From NCBI RefSeq assembly GCF_024166365.1, contig NC_064826.1:21352001-21416000 (forward strand): 64,000 nt of DNA, given 5' to 3'. The notes below the pieces were generated by a model. It worked only from the letters and a program-made list of their open reading frames with translations, was not told the DNA's origin and made no database searches. Shown here in pieces: positions 58,521-64,000 of this stretch. Position numbers and translations under genes: made by a program. Numbering within the stretch: the first letter of the stretch is position 1; each line of letters begins with the position of its first letter. Source of the DNA: Elephas maximus indicus. Its lineage: Eukaryota; Chordata; Mammalia; Proboscidea; Elephantidae.

Positions 58521-59600
58521 GGTTTTGGGTTTAGGGTGGCAGAGCATAGCCCAACTTCTTGGGGTCAGAGGGAAGTCATCTATGCAACAGGTGTCCGCCT
58601 GGCCTGTGCGTGTACCCACCTACTCAGTCACAGGCTGCAACCAGGACGTGAGTGGTCAGGAAGGAGGTGAAAGGTCTCTGTTCGGCTAAGCCTACACTCA
58701 TATCCATGAGATTAGCAAACCTGGGCTAGGCAGGTAGGGCCAAAGTGACTGGGTCTTTCCCAAAAGCAGAGCAGGGCAGAGGTCGTGCCCTGGTCACAAG
58801 CAGGTCAAAGACTGAGCAGCCAACTGAAGATTCCAGTGGCTTCTCTGGGGCAGTGTCTCTTTGTGGGACAACTTCCATCCTGACTAACTTTGCTTATAAC
58901 AATTTTTTCAGAGGTGGTGGTGTTGGCAAATTAGGTAACTCAGTCCCCAGCATGAGGATAGGGATGGCATCAGAACTGGCCTGGAACATCACGTCAGAAG
59001 CCACCATGGGGCATTAGGAGTATGTTGGAACAGGCTGTTCTCACAACCCCCACGCTAGTCCCCTGTCTGGCACGTCTGGGAACTCCACGGTGTTCAATAA
59101 GCCACGTCATCTCCTCAGCCGTGGTCAGAATTCTGGTGTCGGGCCCTCAGGTAGAAACCAAATACCATCTTTCCTATCCTCCTCTACACTTAATTTTCTG
59201 ATGGGGACAAAGTCTCCAAGCCTCTCAAACTCAGAACAGTAGCAGCGCCATGGTGCTGTGTCACCTCTGACCCACTGCCCCTGGCACTGAGAGGACAATA
59301 CAGGTCCTGGCCCAAGCCAGACTTTCTCAACAGGGCTGCTGGAATCCAAAGTATGCCCCTGGCTAGTAGGACAACCAAGGCAAGGCTCCAGAAAGGTTGT
59401 CTTCTGAGTGGAACATGATGGGCGATTAGTGTGTGGCCCATACTGTCATGGTATACAGCTTCCCTCACACTCACACACCGCACACCAGGAAATGGTCTTT
59501 ACACGTGGTGGGAGCTCAGTAACTATTAGTTAAATGAAATTTTTTGGCTAAGTTTTGGATGTGAAACCATGCCCTGAGCCTTCACACAATCATACCATCA
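58521..59600. other. Unique spacer of the inverted repeat
   Basis: No gene or repeat recognised except a possible L2 tail near 59490-59530. Confidence 0.4.
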
Positions 59601-59604
59601 CCAC

Positions 59605-59800
59605 CGCCAGTTGCTGTCAAGTCAGCTCTGACTCATGGCGACCTCATCTGTGTCAGAGTTGAAATATCCTCCATAGGGTTTTCAATGGCTGATTTTTTTT
59701 TGAATTAGAGTGCCAGGCCTTTCTTCTGGGACACCTCTGGGTGGACTCAAAACTTCAACCTTTGGGTTAGCAGCCAAGCTCATTAACTACTTGCATCACA
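59605..59800 (-). mobile_element. AfroSINE, long form
   Basis: Tail 'caagtcagctctgactcatg', includes 'agaagaaaggcctggcactc' in reverse. Head eroded. Confidence 0.82.
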
Positions 59801-59819
59801 CAATTGTGAGGTGTGTCTA

Positions 59820-60078
59820 GTTCCCAAAATACAACATGCTCTTTCATTTCTGGACTTTTTCTTGGGCTCTCCTGTTTTCTCTACCTGGAATGCTCCCCAC
59901 CTCCTTCACCTGGCCAACTCCTCCTCGTCCTTCAGGTTTCAGCCTAGATGCCACTTCTTCCAAGGAATCTTTGCTGACCTTCTAAGTTTGGGTTCTACGC
60001 CTCTCCTGTGTGTGTTCCCATAATACCTGTACTTTCTTCTTGTATTAGTGTATATCACATGGAATTTGTAATAGCCCC
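59820..60078 (+). mobile_element. L2 3' region
   Basis: 'ggaatgctccccacctcctt', 'cctcgtccttcaggtttcag' and 'aggaatctttgctgacctt' match L2 in order. Confidence 0.65.
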
Positions 60079-60594
60079 TGTTACAGGTTGAATTATGTCC
60101 TCCAAAAATACGTGTTGTAAATCCTAACCTCTATACCTATGGTTATAATCACATTTGGCAATGGGTTGTCTCTGCTGTGTTAATGAGACAGGATTAGTGT
60201 AGGGCGTATCTTGAGTCAATCTCTTTTGAAATATAAGAGAAATTTAACAAGCAAAGTGGTGGTGAGATGGGGTAAGATAGATGTCAAGACACATGGAGAG
60301 CTCAAAGGAACCAGAAAGCAGAAGCTGAAGAGACAAGGACCTTCCCCCAGAGCCAACAGAGAGAGAAAGCCTTTCCCTAGAGCCAGTGCTCTGAATTTGG
60401 ACTTCTAGCCTCCGAAACTTTGAGAAAATAAATTTCTGTTTGTTAAAGCCACCCACTTGTGGTATTTCAGTTATAGCAGCACTTAAAAAACAAAATAAAA
60501 CAAACCTGGATTTGAACTGCCGAACTTTTAGTTAGAAGCCAAGCTCTTAACCACTACACCACCAGGCCTCCATAGCAGCACTAGATAACTAATT
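60079..60594 (+). mobile_element. MaLR-type LTR (plus) carrying an AfroSINE head
   Basis: Starts TGTTACAGGTTGAATTATG, ends 'actagataactaa'. The SINE at about 60483-60572 (minus) is the mirror of that at 57944-58031. Its 3' half is the right arm of the inverted repeat. Confidence 0.85.
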
Positions 60595-60637
60595 TATTGA
60601 ATATATCTTGTACTACCAAAAGAATGAACAAATCTGT
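60339..60637 (+). repeat. Inverted repeat, right arm
   Basis: Reverse-complement partner of 57888-58176, with about 5-7 substitutions by eye and one 10-base length difference. Spacer about 2.16 kb. Confidence 0.88.
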
Positions 60638-60932
60638 CTTGGAAGAAGTACAGCCAGAATGTTCTGTAAAAGCGAGGATGGTGAGACTCTGTCTCACATA
60701 CTTTGGACATGTTATCAGGAGGGACCAGTTCCTGGAGAAGAACATCATGCTTGGTAAGGTAGAGGGTTGGCGAAAGAGAGGAAGACCCTCAAGGAGATGG
60801 ATTGACACAGTGGCTGCAACGATGGGCTCAAGCATAACAATGATTGTGAGGATGGTGCAGGAGAGTATTTTGTTCTGTTGTACACAGGTTAGCTATGAGT
60901 CGGAAGTGACTCAACGGCATCTAACAACAACA
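60595..60932 (+). mobile_element. RTE/BovB-type LINE 3' end
   Basis: Open for over 100 codons in the RTE C-terminal segment (YFGHVIRRDQFLEKNIMLGK, RGRPSRRWIDTVAATM) and ends 'gaagtgactcaacggcatct' plus a CAA repeat. Confidence 0.85.
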
Positions 60933-60939
60933 GATAACT

Positions 60940-61665
60940 TAGACAGCCTGTTTCCCAATCTTTATTAGTCCATAAGCCTTGAGGATAGTAGATGCTCACT
61001 ATATATTTATGGGATGAATGTGTTAGGGACATTGCTTCGTTTTCACTTTCTCCCCAGAAGCTAACCTGGAGTTCACACACCTGCCAGATGAGTCATAAGA
61101 CTTACCTCTTGCAGACAGAGTTCTATTTTATAACAGCCTTCAAGTCCAAAGAAGTTATTTTGAAGGGTGAAAGCTCAGACACCTTGACCGGTGTGGGGTC
61201 CTACCTCCTGCAAATAACACCTTGGGAAGGTGGCTTCTAGAACCAATGGCTGAGGCGAGATGAGACGAGATGATGGAGAACATTAGGCCCTGAGCATCCC
61301 TTTTGTCCAGCGGCGTTATGTCCAGTGATAAGATGGGCAACTGGGAAAGGAGGGGATGTAGGCCTATTGAGTCGGCACAATACTGTGGGGTGCAGAGGGC
61401 CTCTCAAGGGCTGTAGCTGTCCATGGAGGATATGCAGAGAAAGGAGAGTGAGTTATTCTCTTTGCTTTATTGTTCTGTCCGTTTATTTTGTGCTGATTTA
61501 ATCAGTTGCGTTACTGTGATTGGTTATGTATGTATGTATGTATAACGTGCTTCAGGTTGAGGATTGAGCAGGGGCAGATGGTTAGATAGTGTGTGTGGTG
61601 TGTGCATATGTGCCTTACACCTTCAGTCTGTCATGGAAACGAAAGAAGAAGGCGAGTGAAGAGAC
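60940..61665. other. No gene recognised; small (GTAT)n microsatellite
   Basis: GTAT repeat at about 61525-61543. The rest is unassigned. Confidence 0.45.
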
Positions 61666-61669
61666 ACTG

Positions 61670-61810
61670 ACTATCTGTTCTATACCAGGTGCTTTACAAT
61701 TCTTATCTTGTTTAATCTTCACAACCCTGGAGTGCAGATTTTTCCTACCTTTTACGGATGAGGAAACTGAGACTCGGGAAGTTAAGTAACTTGCCGAAGG
61801 CCATTATAAT
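61670..61810 (-). mobile_element. MIR
   Basis: MIR core in reverse: 'ttacggatgaggaaactgag', 'ttaagtaacttgccgaaggc'. Confidence 0.75.
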
Positions 61811-61827
61811 AACTTGTGGTCCTGATA

Positions 61828-61989
61828 AAACCCAAACCCATTGCCATCGAGTCGATTCCAATTCATAGGGACCCTAAAGGACAGAGTAGAACCGCCCCAT
61901 AGAGTTTCCAAGGAGCACCTGGTAGATTTGAACTGCCGACCTTTTGATCAGCAGCCATAGCTCTTAACCACACCACCACCAGGGTTTCC
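61828..61989 (-). mobile_element. AfroSINE with target-site duplication
   Basis: Perfect 12-base duplication gtggtcctgata at 61816-61827 and 61990-62001. Confidence 0.93.
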
Positions 61990-62119
61990 GTGGTCCTGAT
62001 AGTAATGGTTACTTTATGTCCGCTCTGTCATTTCCAGATTGATCCCTAAGTGAGCGTTTAGGGTTTGGCATCTGGGACATGGCACGCAAGAGCTGCGCTG
62101 ATTGAGCCCAGGTCAGAGG

Positions 62120-62215
62120 AGTGGTTAAGCATTCAGGTTCCGGGGTCAGATTGACCAAATTCCAGTCCAACTCTGCCCGTTTCTATGTGACTTTGGTATT
62201 AGGGTGGTGCCCTTA
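62120..62215 (+). mobile_element. MIR
   Basis: 'gaggagtggttaagcattca' and 'gtttctatgtgactttggta' in MIR order. Confidence 0.55.
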
Positions 62216-62310
62216 GTGTGTCAGTGACTTCTTTCAAAAATACAGTAAATTTCTGTTTATTAAGTGGGCAGGTCCAAACAACTTAATAAGTATGTTTTAA
62301 CATAAATTAG

Positions 62311-62478
62311 GAAACCCTGGTGGAGTAGTGGTTAAGTGCTACGGCTGCTAACCAAAGGGTTGGCAGTTCAAATCCGCCAGGCGCTCCTTGGAAACTCTAT
62401 GGGGCAGTTCTACTCTGTCCTATAGGGTCGCTATGAGTCAGAATCGACTTGACGGCACTGGGTTTTTTTTTTTTTTTT
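62311..62478 (+). mobile_element. AfroSINE with target-site duplication, young-looking
   Basis: Duplication ttttaacataaattag at 62295-62310 and 62475-62490 (overlapping the T tail). Close to the family consensus. Confidence 0.93.
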
Positions 62479-62490
62479 AACATAAATTAG

Positions 62491-62937
62491 CTGTTAAAAT
62501 AAATAAACAAATTGAAAAAAAAAACGATTTTCTTTCTTTCTTATATTACCACAGTTACTTACTAAGGGCATATCTGCTCCTGTTGGACACAAGCTCTTTA
62601 ACCTTGAAACCAGATTGGACACCACCACGCTCGTTTTCCCTTCCGGATGATTTTCATGTTGAAAATTCAGCTCTGCAAAGATATGACGTCATTGAAAGGA
62701 ATGTAGCGCCATCTATTGTAGAAACGGTGAACTACCTTGAGCTAGTAATTCACTTGGTGTCCCATAGATGTCGATACTGACGTATTTCGCTAAAATTTTT
62801 CAAATATCTCGGGGAACCGCTATGAATTCACTATGACGACCTATATGCAGTTTGGGAACGGTAGAATTAGGGCCTATCCAAGGCCAGTTGGGCACTTTAC
62901 TTATCCTTTCTCTGCCTTGGGTTCCTCACCTGTTCCT
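62491..62937. other. No feature seen
   Basis: AT-rich then mixed intergenic sequence. A 65-codon frame at 62583 has no recognised family. Confidence 0.45.
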
Positions 62938-63131
62938 GTGTGCTGTGGAGTGGATTCCGACTCACAGCGACTGTATAGAACAGAATAGAATTGCCCCAAA
63001 GGGTTTCCTAGGCTGTAATCTTTTGGAGAGCAAATCTCCAGGTCTTTCCTCCCACAGAGACGCTGGTGGGTTCGAACCCCTGACCTTTTGGTTTGCAGTC
63101 AAGCACTTGGCCATTGCGCCTCCAGGGCTCC
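62938..63131 (-). mobile_element. AfroSINE
   Basis: Tail 'agtggattccgactcacagc' to head 'ggagccctggaggcgcaatg'. Flanked by 'ttcctcacct' on both sides. Confidence 0.9.
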
Positions 63132-63204
63132 TTTCCTCACCTTTAATATATGGATAATAAACGCCTAGCTGATGAAGTTGAAATGAGTGGTGTTTATAAA
63201 GCCC

Positions 63205-63385
63205 CTACATAATGGCTCTGAACACTGTACATTAGAAACACCTGGATAATTAAAAACACATGTGCCTGGGACCCTCCATGCAGAGATTTGGATTTAGCTG
63301 GTTGGGGTGGGACCCAGGCACGGATGTTACTCTTTAAAATGGCCCAGGAGATTTTAACGTGAAGCCTGGGTTGAGAATCATGGAC
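63205..63385 (+). mobile_element. MER5A-like hAT-Charlie fragment
   Basis: 'cctgggaccctccatgcaga', 'ggttggggtgggacccaggc' and 'gcctgggttgagaatcatgg' follow the MER5 order. Confidence 0.65.
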
Positions 63386-63398
63386 CTAACCCAGTGCC

Positions 63399-63549
63399 CA
63401 GTGCCATGGAGGTCGATTCCGACTGATAGCGACCCTATAGGACAGAGTAGAGCTGCCCTGTAGAGTTTCCAAGGAGCGTCTGGCGGATTCGAACTGCCGA
63501 CCCTTTGGTTAGCAGCCATAGCACTTAACCACTACACCACCAGGGTTCC
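63399..63549 (-). mobile_element. AfroSINE, short form
   Basis: Tail 'ggaggtcgattccgactgat' to head 'ggaaccctggtggtgtagtg' in reverse. Confidence 0.9.
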
Positions 63550-63634
63550 ATATCTAGCACATGGTAAATAGACGATTTTTTTTAATGAAAAAAGTATTTT
63601 TATTACGATTAGGCAGAAAGAACACAAACCCAGG

Positions 63635-63698
63635 TATCTGAAGACCTGGGTTCTAGAACTTCTTTTCCATTTACTGGCTGTGTGATATTGGGCAAGTC
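63635..63698 (+). mobile_element. MIR, cut by the RTE that follows
   Basis: 'tggctgtgtgatattgggca' then the RTE tail begins. Confidence 0.6.
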
Positions 63699-64000
63699 AT
63701 TTGTTGTTGTTAGTTGCTGTCAAGTCAGCTCCAACTCATGGCTACCTTATTATTACAGAATGAAACGTTGCCTGGTCCTGTGCCATCTTCATGATCATTG
63801 GTATGTTTGAGTCCATTGTTGTGGCTATGTGTCAGTTCATCTTATTGAGGGTTTCCCTCATTTTTGCTGACCCTCTACTTTACTAATATTTTTCTAGTGA
63901 TTGGTCTTTCTTGATGACATGTCCAAGGTAACTGAGCCAAATCCTCACCATCTTCAATTCTAAGGAGCATTCTGTGTTAGCTGGGGGATTTTCACTGACT
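63699..64000 (-). mobile_element. RTE/BovB-type LINE 3' end, runs off the window
   Basis: Reverse of the RTE C-terminal region, as at 38743-39108 but more diverged. It begins with a GTT-repeat tail and 'gtcaagtcagctccaactca'. Confidence 0.7.

Noticed and set aside
36960-64000. Search for IMPDH1, the next gene expected on this side of HILPDA
   Set aside because: No IMPDH-like exon was found in any frame; in human the gap is about 45 kb, so the gene probably lies beyond the window.

Overview
This window looks like ordinary mammalian nuclear DNA, most likely from an elephant or another afrotherian. Its commonest repeat is a tRNA-headed SINE whose tail matches the 3' end of an RTE/BovB-type LINE. 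That combination (AfroSINE plus RTE) is the known signature of Afrotheria. The species call is inference; no database search was possible.

Two protein-coding genes can be supported, both on the minus strand. GARIN1A (FAM71F2) has five coding exons between about 28.1 and 15.7 kb. They were assembled from reading frame, splice sites and phase, and give a protein of about 301 residues. HILPDA, a 66-residue lipid-droplet protein, has its whole reading frame at 34.95-34.75 kb, a non-coding first exon near 36.1 kb, and a GC-rich promoter with HIF-type, NRF1-type and Sp1-type sites. The order HILPDA then GARIN1A on one strand is the human 7q32 / mouse chromosome 6 arrangement. No gene is recognised from 36.5 to 64 kb; in human the stretch on that side of HILPDA, towards IMPDH1, is also gene-free.

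Region by region: 1-15 kb is intergenic repeat-rich DNA (old L1, MLT LTRs, HAL1/L1 ORF1 remnants, a palindromic DNA-transposon-like element, tRNA-Gly-headed SINEs). 15.5-28.1 kb is GARIN1A with introns full of L1 and AfroSINE insertions. 28.1-34.1 kb is a spacer holding a complete MaLR-type provirus. 34.1-36.4 kb is HILPDA. 36.5-64 kb is repeats: many AfroSINEs, an old L1 split by an LTR and a SINE, a multi-level nest of LTR and RTE insertions (50.0-54.4 kb), an ERV1-like LTR, and an inverted repeat of about 0.29 kb arms (57.9 and 60.4 kb).

No undescribed gene system was found. The observations most worth checking are structural: the inverted repeat in which both arms carry the same SINE insertion, the insertion nest with readable target-site duplications, a perfect tRNA-Leu(UAA) primer site in a MaLR element, a second SINE lineage with a tRNA-Gly head and an RTE-like tail, and serial SINE insertions at one target.
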